Source of the DNA: Deltaproteobacteria bacterium
GTDB lineage: Bacteria; Desulfobacterota; Deferrisomatia; Deferrisomatales; JACRMM01
Reading direction: 5' to 3'
DNA: 64,000 nt
Assembly (NCBI GenBank): GCA_016214985.1
Contig: JACRMM010000044.1
Span: 1-64,000, forward strand
Shown: positions 50,258-59,832 of the stretch, piece by piece
Position numbering within the stretch: the stretch's first letter is position 1
Layout: every line of letters starts with the position of its first letter
The notes under the pieces: generated by a model
Told to the model about the DNA's origin: nothing
Database searches by the model: none
What the model saw: only the letters and a program-made list of their open reading frames with translations
Program-made: the position numbers and the translations under genes

Positions 50258-51841
50258 ATGCTAGGGTTGCTCCGGTTCGGTACCGACGGGAGGGGGGGCA
50301 GGTCTCTGCATCGGGCCGGCCTTTCGTTCGTTATGGCGCTCGCCCTGGCGCTGCCGGCGCGCGCCGCGATCATCAACAGCAAGCACGACTTCGTCAACGA
50401 CGGGTTCACAGGCGGAGGCGCCTGCGCGGCGTGCCACGTGCCCCACAATGCCAACACCGCGGCCGGCTACCTCTATCCGCGGCCGGGCAACACGGTCGAT
50501 TTCTCCACCGCCCCGGCCCGGCTGTGCATGGACTGTCACAAGTGGCCGGCCCCCACCACGGCGCCCACGCCGCCCGCCAACGCTGGCTTCCCCGCGACCT
50601 GGCCGGTCGGCCACGAGCCTCCCAACCCGACGGCCAAACACGCCCTCGCCTCGGGCTATGCGGAGTGCGGCCGGTGCCACAAGCACAAGGACAGCTTCAA
50701 GCCGGACACCAACCCCTGCCTGGACTGCCATCAGGTCGTGGCCGGGTTTACGTGGAGCGGTGGCGAGGTGGCCAACTACGACGACGGCTATGATCCGGAG
50801 GTGGCGAAGTTTTTCGCCGATCTCGGAGGCGCCCGGGGTGCTACCCCACCGACCATTCGGAGCCAGCACAACCTCCGGTACAACCCGGCCGGTGACTTGA
50901 GAACCGCTGCGGAAAACGAGTGCCGCAAGTGCCACGGCCTCCAGCACCCCAACGACACGGTGTTCCTCGTAGACGCTCGCAAGGTGGCCTACTCCAAGGA
51001 GTCGACGACCACGGGCGACTTCTCGGCCTACGAGCCCCTCTGTCTGTCGTGCCACGACGGGGTGGCGACGACGACCCCGTCGGATCAGAGGTTCAACGTG
51101 GCCGGGTACACGATCCCGGCAAACCAGGTGGCGCCGACGTCGGTGACGAACCCGGCGGTCCTGCAGGCGAGCGCGCCGTGGGTGGTGCCGGCCGTGCCTC
51201 CGTGGTCGCCCCTCCCGACTCCGGCGGTTCCGTACTTCGCCAATTACAAATTGAACGGCCACGGCGCGCCTCTCTCGCTCATCTCCGGTGGCCAGATGGC
51301 CAAGACGTGCCTGGCGGGCGGGCCCCAGGAGGGCTGCCACACGGCGCACGGCTCGACCTCGCGGTTCCTGCTCGCCCAGGGGCCCTTCTCCGCGGATCTC
51401 GTCACGGCCTCCCAGGTCGCGGTGGGGGTCTGCTACGGGTGCCACCCCGTCGCGGACTTGAGCACGACGCTGATGGCGTCGCGGTTTCACGCGTGGATGG
51501 GCGACAACACGGTGCTCCACGACGACGGCCGCCACGGTGACACGGCCGGCGACGGCGTGGCGCCGTGGTCGGCGTACGGCGTGGCCAACATGAACATCAC
51601 GGCCGCGAGGACTCCGTCGGCGGTCTTGCCCTTCTACGGTGACCCTGCCGTGTCGCCGGGCAACGAGATCCACCGGCGCACGTACCTGACGACCCCCCTG
51701 ACGACGAACCACTGGCTGCACTGCCTGACCTGCCACGATCCCCACGGCACCGGGCCGATCACGGAGCCCGGGATGCTCCGCCTGTTCGACAGCGTGATGG
51801 ACTACACCTCGCCCTTGTGCGGGCAGTGCCACGTGAAGTGA
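50258..51841 (+). CDS. Secreted multiheme cytochrome c (nine CXXCH plus one CX8CH)
   Basis: Signal peptide; CAACH, CMDCH, CGRCH, CLDCH, CRKCH, CLSCH, CYGCH, CLTCH, CGQCH. Confidence 0.87.
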   Translation: MLGLLRFGTDGRGGRSLHRAGLSFVMALALALPARAAIINSKHDFVNDGFTGGGACAACHVPHNANTAAGYLYPRPGNTVDFSTAPARLCMDCHKWPAPTTAPTPPANAGFPATWPVGHEPPNPTAKHALASGYAECGRCHKHKDSFKPDTNPCLDCHQVVAGFTWSGGEVANYDDGYDPEVAKFFADLGGARGATPPTIRSQHNLRYNPAGDLRTAAENECRKCHGLQHPNDTVFLVDARKVAYSKESTTTGDFSAYEPLCLSCHDGVATTTPSDQRFNVAGYTIPANQVAPTSVTNPAVLQASAPWVVPAVPPWSPLPTPAVPYFANYKLNGHGAPLSLISGGQMAKTCLAGGPQEGCHTAHGSTSRFLLAQGPFSADLVTASQVAVGVCYGCHPVADLSTTLMASRFHAWMGDNTVLHDDGRHGDTAGDGVAPWSAYGVANMNITAARTPSAVLPFYGDPAVSPGNEIHRRTYLTTPLTTNHWLHCLTCHDPHGTGPITEPGMLRLFDSVMDYTSPLCGQCHVK

Positions 51842-51867
51842 GCGATCGCCACCCGAAGGAGCTCAGA

Positions 51868-52392
51868 ATGACTGTTCGATTCCGCCGCACTTCCCTGTTC
51901 CTCGGCCTGCTGGCCCTCCTTGCCGTCGGCTCCGCCCCGGGGACGGGGATCGCAGCGGCCGCCGGGGTCGGTGACCCTCTTCCCGCCATCTCCCTCGTGG
52001 ACGCGTCCACCGAGAAGCCCGTGCAGGTGGCGGAGGCGCTGAAAGGGGCGGTGGGGGTCCTCGTGTACATGCAGACCTCCTGCGCCGCCTGCCGCAAGGA
52101 GCTGACCGCGCTCAAGGACCTGCAGGGAAAGTACCCGAAGCTCAAGGTCGTGGCGGTCAGCGTCGACGCGGGCGGGCCGGAGCGGGCCGTAAGCTACAAG
52201 AAGAACTTCGGCTTCGAGTTCCCGTTTCTCCAGGACCCGGAGTTCAAGACGCCCGAGCTCTTCGGGTTCTCCTTCACCCCCGGCATGGTCCTGGTGGGCA
52301 AGGACGGCAACGTGGCCTTTATCAAGGGGGGCTTCCGGCCGGGGGACGAGGCGGAGATCGAGGCGAAGATCATGGCGCTGACCGCCCAGTGA
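51868..52392 (+). CDS. Redoxin/TlpA-like exported thioredoxin-fold protein
   Basis: VYMQTSCAACRKELTALKDLQGKYPKLKVVAVSVD...FSFTPGMVLVGKDG. Confidence 0.87.
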   Translation: MTVRFRRTSLFLGLLALLAVGSAPGTGIAAAAGVGDPLPAISLVDASTEKPVQVAEALKGAVGVLVYMQTSCAACRKELTALKDLQGKYPKLKVVAVSVDAGGPERAVSYKKNFGFEFPFLQDPEFKTPELFGFSFTPGMVLVGKDGNVAFIKGGFRPGDEAEIEAKIMALTAQ

Positions 52393-52423
52393 CACGGGAA
52401 CCGCGGGGAAGGGGCCAAGGCCG

Positions 52424-53272
52424 ATGAACAGTGCTGTTGCGCGAAACCATGCTCTTCGTGGCGCTGCCCTCGCCGTCGGCTTGGCCCTTGCCGCCGCGGC
52501 CTGGGGGGCGTCCGAACCGCCCGTGCCCGACGATCGCCTCCTCTACCGGGACCTCTCGGGCACGGTCCTGGACGAGTCCGGAAAGCCCCTGGCCGGAGTG
52601 CCGGTCAGCCTCCTCTACGAGACCGCGGTCACGGACGACAAGGGCGCGTTTCGCTTCTCCAAGGTCCCGATCAACCACACGGCGCAGGTGAGCCTGCGGG
52701 TGCGCAGCCGGGAGGGCTTCATCATCGGCTGCATCGTCGTCGACGTCCCGGTCCGGTTCTACCCCCTGGCGACCGCGGTCGAGGGCCGGGTCGACGTGCA
52801 GATCGTCGACCCGGGGAGCGACGAGGTCGCCACCCTTCGGCCGAGACCCGTGGCCGCGAGCCAACTGAACCTGTACTGCGGCGAGTGCCACGGCAAGAAC
52901 CCCTGCCTCGAGACTACCTCCTACCGCGACGTGATCGAGAGCGGCAAGGACCTGCGCGGCATCGTCGTCGCCGAGGACCAGATCGAAAGCTTCAAGAAGA
53001 AGTTGGTCCAGCAGGGGCTCCGCAAGGAGACCTATCAGAAGATCCGGTACCAGGACAGTCACCCCGACGGGATGAACATGGAGGTCATGCCGAAGCTCCA
53101 ATTGCCCGAGTACCAGGGGCGCTACCGGAAGCCGACGGATCTCCGCCTCCTCGATCAGAAGGTCGTGAGCTGCGACACCTGTCACACGCGGCACATGCCG
53201 ACCGAGCAGCGCCAGTACGTCGTGATGCCGTTTGAGCGAACGAACGCCCTCTGTTACCAATGTCACCTCTGA
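52424..53272 (+). CDS. Triheme cytochrome with N-terminal carboxypeptidase-regulatory-like domain
   Basis: GTVLDESGKPLAGVPVSLLYETAVTDDKGAFRFSKVP, then CGECH, CDTCH, CYQCH. Confidence 0.82.
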   Translation: MNSAVARNHALRGAALAVGLALAAAAWGASEPPVPDDRLLYRDLSGTVLDESGKPLAGVPVSLLYETAVTDDKGAFRFSKVPINHTAQVSLRVRSREGFIIGCIVVDVPVRFYPLATAVEGRVDVQIVDPGSDEVATLRPRPVAASQLNLYCGECHGKNPCLETTSYRDVIESGKDLRGIVVAEDQIESFKKKLVQQGLRKETYQKIRYQDSHPDGMNMEVMPKLQLPEYQGRYRKPTDLRLLDQKVVSCDTCHTRHMPTEQRQYVVMPFERTNALCYQCHL

Positions 53273-53306
53273 CCGGCGGCCGAGCCGCCCGATCGAAAGA
53301 GCGCGG

Positions 53307-54632
53307 ATGAGAGAGATCGCCTCGACCCGGAGGGCCAGCGCCGTCGTGATTCTGGCTGCTGTGGCCCTCCTCAGTTCCTGCGCCGGGACCGTTCCGCCTC
53401 CGGCACTGCCCGCGGCCGCGTCGGCCACGTCGACCCCGAGCAAACCGGACCTCACGCTTCCTCCCGCGCCGAGCCGCACGGAGGACGAGGTGTGGAAAGA
53501 CGCCGCCCGGCGGGCCGATGCCCTGGCGCCCCTGGTCCAGGCGGACGTGGCTGCGGTCAGTCCGGGGCCCCTGCCGCTTTCCAAGGTGCCGGCCGCGCCC
53601 CCCCCGGCGCCGGCTGCCGTGAAGCCGAGCCTACCGGCGCCCGCCGCTTCCGCCCCCGCGTCGCCCGCGTCGCCCGCGTCGGCGGCAGAGGCGCCGAGGC
53701 CGGCGCGGGAACCGGCGGCGAAGACGGGCGGGCCGGCCGCTCGGCCCGCCATCCCGAGCGTTCAGGTCGCCCAGCGCTTCACGACCGAGAACGGCCTTCC
53801 CTCGGGCCGCATCACCGCCCTCTACGTGGACGACGACGACGCCTGGGTCGGCACGGCCGACGCGGGGGTGGCGCGCTTCAACTTCCAGGAAGGCAACTGG
53901 ATCATTACGAAGGTCGAGGACGGGATCGCTTCGAACCGGATCACCGACATCACCCGGTACAAAGGGCGCGTGTTCGTCGCCACGCAGGACGGCCTCAGCA
54001 TCTGGGACGGCGTGTCGTGGACGAATCAAGACACCGAGGGCAAGGTAAAGCTCCTGAATGCCGTCTTCCGGACCCACGATGGCGTGCTCTGGGTCGCGGC
54101 CCGCACCATGTTCGGGGGCCTCGTCACCTTTGACGGCGAGCGCTGGAAGGATCGCAGCACGATCAAGCCGGGCGCCGTCCTGAACAACGTCTCCGACTTC
54201 TCGTTCTCCGGAAACACGCTGTGGATCGGCACCACCAACCGCGGGTTGTTCCGCTTCGATGGCAAGGACTGGACTGGGTTCACGGTGGCGGATGGGATCG
54301 CGAGCAACTTCGTCTACACCTTGGGGGTAAAAGGCGATGCGTGCTACGTCGGCGGGTGCTGCGGGTTGAGCGCCTATGAGGAGGGGACCTGGAAGATCTA
54401 CGACATCGCCGAGGGTCTCCCCCATTCCACCGTCAACACGATCGCCGTGGACGGGGACCTGGTCTGGCTCGGGTCCAAGAAGGGGCTGGCCCTGTTCGAC
54501 GGCTTCACGTTTACGAACTTCTACACTGAGAACGGCCTGACAGACGACCGGATCACGGCGCTCTTCGTCAAGGGCACCGAGGTCTGGGTCGGAACGGCAA
54601 ACGGTCTGAACCGGTTGGCCAAGAGCTACTGA
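53307..54632 (+). CDS. Lipoprotein with two-component-regulator-type beta-propeller
   Basis: Lipobox LLSSC; repeated ITALYVDDDDAWVGT, ITRYKGRVFVATQDGLSIWDG, ITALFVKGTEVWVGTANGLNRL. Confidence 0.83.
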   Translation: MREIASTRRASAVVILAAVALLSSCAGTVPPPALPAAASATSTPSKPDLTLPPAPSRTEDEVWKDAARRADALAPLVQADVAAVSPGPLPLSKVPAAPPPAPAAVKPSLPAPAASAPASPASPASAAEAPRPAREPAAKTGGPAARPAIPSVQVAQRFTTENGLPSGRITALYVDDDDAWVGTADAGVARFNFQEGNWIITKVEDGIASNRITDITRYKGRVFVATQDGLSIWDGVSWTNQDTEGKVKLLNAVFRTHDGVLWVAARTMFGGLVTFDGERWKDRSTIKPGAVLNNVSDFSFSGNTLWIGTTNRGLFRFDGKDWTGFTVADGIASNFVYTLGVKGDACYVGGCCGLSAYEEGTWKIYDIAEGLPHSTVNTIAVDGDLVWLGSKKGLALFDGFTFTNFYTENGLTDDRITALFVKGTEVWVGTANGLNRLAKSY

Positions 54633-54713
54633 GCAGGAGGCGAAGCCCCGCGCAGGCCAGGGAGGACCGACCTGGTTGCGCAGGGGCACGAGCCGTCGCG
54701 GAGAGCGCAACGT

Positions 54714-57700
54714 ATGACTTCTCAGACCCGGTTGCAGAAGCGTCTGGCACGGGGTGCCGTCGTCGGGGCCAGTGTCGCTCTTGCCCTGTCGCTGGTCCTC
54801 GGCCCGGGAACCGCGCGGGCCGATCACTCCCTGAACCAGGGATGCATCATCTGCCACTCGCTGCGGTCGACCTCCGTCGTGCTGGGCACGCGCAACATCC
54901 TCCAGACCGAGATCGCCGCCAACCTGTACCAGAGCTACTGGTACTGCGCTGCTGTTACGTTCAACGGCACCACTGATCGCCTCGACTGCTCCTACTGCCA
55001 CGGCAAGCCCCTCGGTGACCCGGCGGGAGAGATCGCGCTCTTCAGTTCTGCGATGACGACGACCACGTGGCCGGTGACCGGCTCCGCGCACCCGGTCGAC
55101 GTGGAGGCTGCGACGGTGAGCTTCAAGGACGCCACCAAGGGTCCCATGAAGCGGATCCTGTGCAACGACTGCCACGGCCTCGATGTGGCCCCGAAGAACG
55201 CCTGCGATAAGACCCAGGTGGGCGGCGGCTACCCGAACCACGCCCCGAGCAGCGTGCCTGCCAACGCGGCGGGGACCGGGGCCAACCGGCGGCCGGGCCA
55301 CGTCGCCGAGACGTGGAAGTACCTTTCCGGCGGGCCGCTCCTCCCGGTGGACCTCGGTCCCACGGGGCCGGATGCCGACTGGACCGGCGGCGCCTTGAAC
55401 GACATGCTGTGCTTCAAGTGCCACAAGCCGCCGGCGGCGGGCGGCATCGCGTCGGACATCAAGACCGTGTACGACCGCCCCGGGGGCGGCCACAACCTCC
55501 AGGCGGTGGGCACGCTGGCGATGAAGAAGCTGCCCTGCTACGACTGTCACGACCCCCACGCCTCGGTGGACAAGGGGGGGTTTCCCGGCAACCGGGCGCT
55601 GATCATCAGCGGGGCCGACGAGGTCAACGGGTTCACGAACCCGCAGCGAAAGACGAAGTTCAAGCCGACGGCCGTCTTCACTGGAGCCACGAGCGGAGAC
55701 CGCGTGGTCTGCACCGGCTGCCACGGCCAGGCCGGCATCACGACCGAGGGGGTGGTGGCCACGACCCTCGATGCGGCCAACGTGAAGTTCGCCTTCCACG
55801 CCGGCGTGCACGACACCGCCCGGACCTCGGGCAACTGCCTCCAGGCCTACAACGGGTGCCACCAGAGCCCCCACAACACCGACATCTACCGTTGCCTCGA
55901 CTGCCACAGCCCCTCGGCTGGGGGCACGAACGCGAAGCTTCTCCCCGTGGAGCACGTGGGAGACGAGTTCGCGGCCCTGGCGCCCGCGGCCGACGGCTCC
56001 GTGAAGCTGGCCACGGTGCCCTCGGCGCCGCCGGGCCGGGTCGCCGGACAGATCAGCAGCCGCCACGACATCGTCTACGACGACACGAAGGACATGACAT
56101 CGGTCGCGAACAACGGCTGCCTGGGGTGTCACAACGTGCCGAAGGCGCAGACCGGGAAGATCCTGGCCGATCTGGACGGGGCTTTCTACGGGTCGACCTT
56201 CAGCTCCCGGGAGGCTCTCGTCGCGTACGATCCCTTCTGCCTCTCCTGCCACGACAACACCGGCACGTCCTTCGGCACGATGCCCGCGCCCGAGGTGTAC
56301 CGGTACTGGGACACGGCAGGGCACGGCCGGCCCTCGGGCAACTACCGGATCGCGGCCTATGGTGCCGCGACCGGCAACGTGGCGGCGAAGACCCCCTGCC
56401 TCGAGTGTCACGTCTACCACGGATCCACTGCGTACAAGCTCCTGCCGGGTGACCAGCAGACGACCCTCTACGGCTCGGATACGGTGAAGGGCGGCCGTGT
56501 GGTGAAGGGCTTCGGCTACCCGGCGCCCACGACGATCGGCACGGACTTCTCGATCGGCGGCGTGACCGACAGCACCTACATCGACTACGCCGACTACACC
56601 GATCCTCTGAGCAACTCCCGGCTCCCCACGGGGACGACCTACAAGTTCCGCTCGCGGTTCGTATCCAACTACACGGAGGCTTGGTCCACCTACTCCCAGA
56701 GCAGCCTCACGGCGCCCAAGGGGATTCCCACCTACTACGGGACCTCCGGCGACATGCGGTCGCCCAACACCAACTCGACGAAGGAGGTCGCCTGCGGCAA
56801 GACGGCGACGAACTCCCCGAGCATCGGCTTCTGCAACGTCTGCCACTTCTACAAGGACTCGACGAACGGCACAGCCGGCACGGCCGGTTGGGTCTACACC
56901 CACGAAGACAACTGCGGCGGCGATCCGGCGTGCGACGCGAAGAGCTTGAAGGCCCAGAAGAACTTCTTCAAAGACTGTGCGGAGTGCCACGACCCGCATG
57001 GCTCGGGAACCGACGGCGGAACGACCGAGACCTATGCCAACCTCGCCATGGTCCGAGGCAAATTGCTGGCCAGCGCGACGAACGACGACACGCAGGCCGC
57101 GGACAAGAACTACTGGCAGCCGGTGGTGTTCACGAGCCCCACCGGCACCACGGCCAGTTATGACCCCTCGAACAGCGGCAAGGACAGCTCCAAGGCGATC
57201 TGCGTGGTCTGCCACACCGGCCCGGGCACCAGCGGCACCAACTGCAGCACCGCGAACGCGCTCAACGTCGATCACAACTACCGGGCGGCGTCCGGGGTCC
57301 CGAACCATTACGAGGGGAAGAACTGCACCCTGTGCCACGCGCACGGGAAGAAGGGCAACCTCACGAACTCTTCCTACACGGGCTTCGGCCTCTGGGGCAC
57401 TTGCACGGGCTGCCACGGCCTGCCTCCGATAGCGCGGCGCGACCCGCCCCTCCTCGGTTTCGCAGACTGCGCTGCGCTCGCCGCTTCCCAGCGGGAGGAG
57501 CGGTGCGAGAACTACCCCGGCGGCGGTGGAGCCCACTGGGCGCACATGAGCGTCATCATGGACCCGGATCTGGCGGGCGTGGACGCGAACCTCGAGCAGA
57601 AGTGCTCGCCGTGCCACGGCCCCGATCCAGGAGCGGCCGAGTGGCATCTGGAGTCCACGTCGATCTCTGGCTACTCGACCTTCGACTTCGAGGCGAATTT

Positions 57701-58931
57701 CAGTGCTTGGCCCACGACACCCGGCAACTCGTTCCAAAACAAGGTCGACCTCGTGGACTCCTACGGGAACCTGCGGGCGGGCAGCACCGTGCAGACGGGC
57801 CGTTACACCGGCGGCGCGAGCGGCTCGGTCCAGACCATCCAGGACACGGCCCATGCGAGCGGGGCCGCCAACGCCAAGGGAGGCGCTCCGCAGGAGTGCT
57901 CGAACATCAACTGCCACGGCGCCGCGGCGCCTTACAACGCCACGCCTCCGAGCGGTACAGGGGCCGACGACGGCCGGTACTACCCGGGCGCTACCATGCC
58001 GACGGTCAGCAGCTATCCCAAGAAGATGCGCCTGATCTGGGAGTACGAAGCGACCAACACTGCCGCGCCTCTGCGCCCCTGGGTCAGCGACCTCGCCTGC
58101 GCGGGGTGCCACGGTTCGGCCCCAGCCATGACCATTCCGGGGACCTCCCACCCGGCCGACGTGAACCCGCTCGTCACGATCCGGAACCTCGCCAACAACG
58201 GCGACCTCTACACGAGCGCCTTGGGGGTGCAGGGGGTGACGGGGAGCTACTTCGGCACGGTGAGCGGGTACGGCCGGGGCGGCCACGGCGACCGGGCCAT
58301 CCAGTCCGAGGATCCGTTCGTCGACTCGGCGCCCGGCTACGTGACGCCCTCGCACTGCACCGACTGCCACGACGACGCGGCCAAGCACTTCGACCCCACG
58401 GTTCGGACCTCGACGAATCTCGTGACGCGGTACCGCCTCAAGGCGTCGCCGGGGGTTCTGGAGAGCACGTCGACGAACGGCGTGTGCAACACCTGCCACC
58501 CACGTGACGACTACCCGGGGGAAAACGCGAGCGGGAAGGCAAAGAACCACCACCGGTCCTACTACTACTACGATGGCGCGACGCGCAAAGACGTGATCCC
58601 GGCGGCCGGGACGAAGGTGATGCTCGCGCCGCCGGCCGGCTACTCAGCGACCGGGGCGGACTGGAACGTCGACTTCTTCGTGAACTTCTGGGAGAGTGGA
58701 ACCGATAACCCGACGCAGACGTTCGGTGCTCCCCAGGCCGTGCTCCCCCTCGAGCAGTACGTGGCCGGCGGCACGTCCACCAACAAGGTGCTGTGCGTCA
58801 CCTGTCACAACCCGCACGGCACAGACCTGTTCACCTACGATCTGGGCGGCACGCACCGATCGATTCCCGACAACAACATGCTGCGCTTGCGGGATCAGGA
58901 CAACACCCTGTGCGTGGCGTGCCATCCCTGA
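54714..58931 (+). CDS. Giant secreted multiheme cytochrome c (1405 aa; 21 CXXCH plus CX6CH and CX4CH)
   Basis: Signal peptide; heme motifs counted by eye; CX4CH...CXXCH arrangement as in Geobacter-type cytochromes; terminal CVTCHNPHG...MLRLRDQDNTLCVACHP. Confidence 0.88.
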   Translation: MTSQTRLQKRLARGAVVGASVALALSLVLGPGTARADHSLNQGCIICHSLRSTSVVLGTRNILQTEIAANLYQSYWYCAAVTFNGTTDRLDCSYCHGKPLGDPAGEIALFSSAMTTTTWPVTGSAHPVDVEAATVSFKDATKGPMKRILCNDCHGLDVAPKNACDKTQVGGGYPNHAPSSVPANAAGTGANRRPGHVAETWKYLSGGPLLPVDLGPTGPDADWTGGALNDMLCFKCHKPPAAGGIASDIKTVYDRPGGGHNLQAVGTLAMKKLPCYDCHDPHASVDKGGFPGNRALIISGADEVNGFTNPQRKTKFKPTAVFTGATSGDRVVCTGCHGQAGITTEGVVATTLDAANVKFAFHAGVHDTARTSGNCLQAYNGCHQSPHNTDIYRCLDCHSPSAGGTNAKLLPVEHVGDEFAALAPAADGSVKLATVPSAPPGRVAGQISSRHDIVYDDTKDMTSVANNGCLGCHNVPKAQTGKILADLDGAFYGSTFSSREALVAYDPFCLSCHDNTGTSFGTMPAPEVYRYWDTAGHGRPSGNYRIAAYGAATGNVAAKTPCLECHVYHGSTAYKLLPGDQQTTLYGSDTVKGGRVVKGFGYPAPTTIGTDFSIGGVTDSTYIDYADYTDPLSNSRLPTGTTYKFRSRFVSNYTEAWSTYSQSSLTAPKGIPTYYGTSGDMRSPNTNSTKEVACGKTATNSPSIGFCNVCHFYKDSTNGTAGTAGWVYTHEDNCGGDPACDAKSLKAQKNFFKDCAECHDPHGSGTDGGTTETYANLAMVRGKLLASATNDDTQAADKNYWQPVVFTSPTGTTASYDPSNSGKDSSKAICVVCHTGPGTSGTNCSTANALNVDHNYRAASGVPNHYEGKNCTLCHAHGKKGNLTNSSYTGFGLWGTCTGCHGLPPIARRDPPLLGFADCAALAASQREERCENYPGGGGAHWAHMSVIMDPDLAGVDANLEQKCSPCHGPDPGAAEWHLESTSISGYSTFDFEANFSAWPTTPGNSFQNKVDLVDSYGNLRAGSTVQTGRYTGGASGSVQTIQDTAHASGAANAKGGAPQECSNINCHGAAAPYNATPPSGTGADDGRYYPGATMPTVSSYPKKMRLIWEYEATNTAAPLRPWVSDLACAGCHGSAPAMTIPGTSHPADVNPLVTIRNLANNGDLYTSALGVQGVTGSYFGTVSGYGRGGHGDRAIQSEDPFVDSAPGYVTPSHCTDCHDDAAKHFDPTVRTSTNLVTRYRLKASPGVLESTSTNGVCNTCHPRDDYPGENASGKAKNHHRSYYYYDGATRKDVIPAAGTKVMLAPPAGYSATGADWNVDFFVNFWESGTDNPTQTFGAPQAVLPLEQYVAGGTSTNKVLCVTCHNPHGTDLFTYDLGGTHRSIPDNNMLRLRDQDNTLCVACHP

Positions 58932-58968
58932 GCGGGAACGCGGCGGCCGCGCCGCGCCCGGAGGATCC

Positions 58969-59733
58969 ATGACGAAAGTGCAGATGCTCCTGGCCGCGGC
59001 GGTGCTCGCCGCGGCTGCCCCTGCCGGTGCCCAAAATCATCCGGCCAGCACCTCGGAGTGCGAGAGCTGCCACACCTACGGCAAGGGCCCGGCCGACGCG
59101 CCCAAGGTGATCCCGCGGCCGCCCTCGTGGCTCGAACGCCTCACCGGCAAGAGGTCCTTCCAGGGGCACGCCTCGGTGTCGTGCGCCGGAACCGTCTCGC
59201 CCGAGGGCCGGCTGACCGGCTGCCACCGCATCGAGAACGGCGGGCGAAGCTTCCTCGTTCTGAACCTCTCGCAGCGCCCGGCCGACGAGCTCTGCGGTGC
59301 GTGCCACGCCGAGCAGCGAACGCCGGGCAGCCACCATCCGAGCTACAAGGCGGACAAGAACCGCGACGGCGTGCCCGAGACGATCGTGCGGCCCGCGCCG
59401 ACCCAACAGGTCTACTCGACCTACCTCCCGTCGCTCCGGCCGGAGCCCTTGAAGTCTCACCCGGACTCCTTGTCCTTCCTGGCCCGTGAAGACGGCAGCC
59501 GGATCCTCCAGTCGGTGCTGCCCCTCGAGACGGTGGTGGAGACCGTGGACGGGAAGCCGGTCACCGAGCCGAACGTCGTGACCTGCGACACGTGCCACAA
59601 CCCCCACTTCGGGTACCTCGTCGAAGTGGGAAAGGACGAGCCGCTCGATCCCGAGAAGGTGGCCCGCACCAAGGGAGACGCGCTGCTTCGCCTGCGCGAC
59701 GTCAACAACCAGCTGTGCGTGGCGTGCCACTGA
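58969..59733 (+). CDS. Secreted multiheme cytochrome c (four CXXCH plus one CX12CH)
   Basis: SD GGAGG, signal peptide; CESCH, CAGTVSPEGRLTGCH, CGACH, CDTCH, CVACH as the final residues. Confidence 0.85.
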   Translation: MTKVQMLLAAAVLAAAAPAGAQNHPASTSECESCHTYGKGPADAPKVIPRPPSWLERLTGKRSFQGHASVSCAGTVSPEGRLTGCHRIENGGRSFLVLNLSQRPADELCGACHAEQRTPGSHHPSYKADKNRDGVPETIVRPAPTQQVYSTYLPSLRPEPLKSHPDSLSFLAREDGSRILQSVLPLETVVETVDGKPVTEPNVVTCDTCHNPHFGYLVEVGKDEPLDPEKVARTKGDALLRLRDVNNQLCVACH

Positions 59734-59832
59734 GCTCGTTTCCAGACTGACCCGCTCGGGACCCCATCGGGTCTCGGTCCATCACCGGGCGCCGCGACGC
59801 CGGCTCTCACGGATCCGCCGGAGGATGCTACC

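Noticed and set aside
53631-58553. 1640-aa antisense ORF opposite the giant cytochrome
   Set aside because: Composition artefact of high GC; Pro/Arg/Val/Gly-rich with no recognisable domain, while the + strand has a signal peptide and ordered heme motifs.
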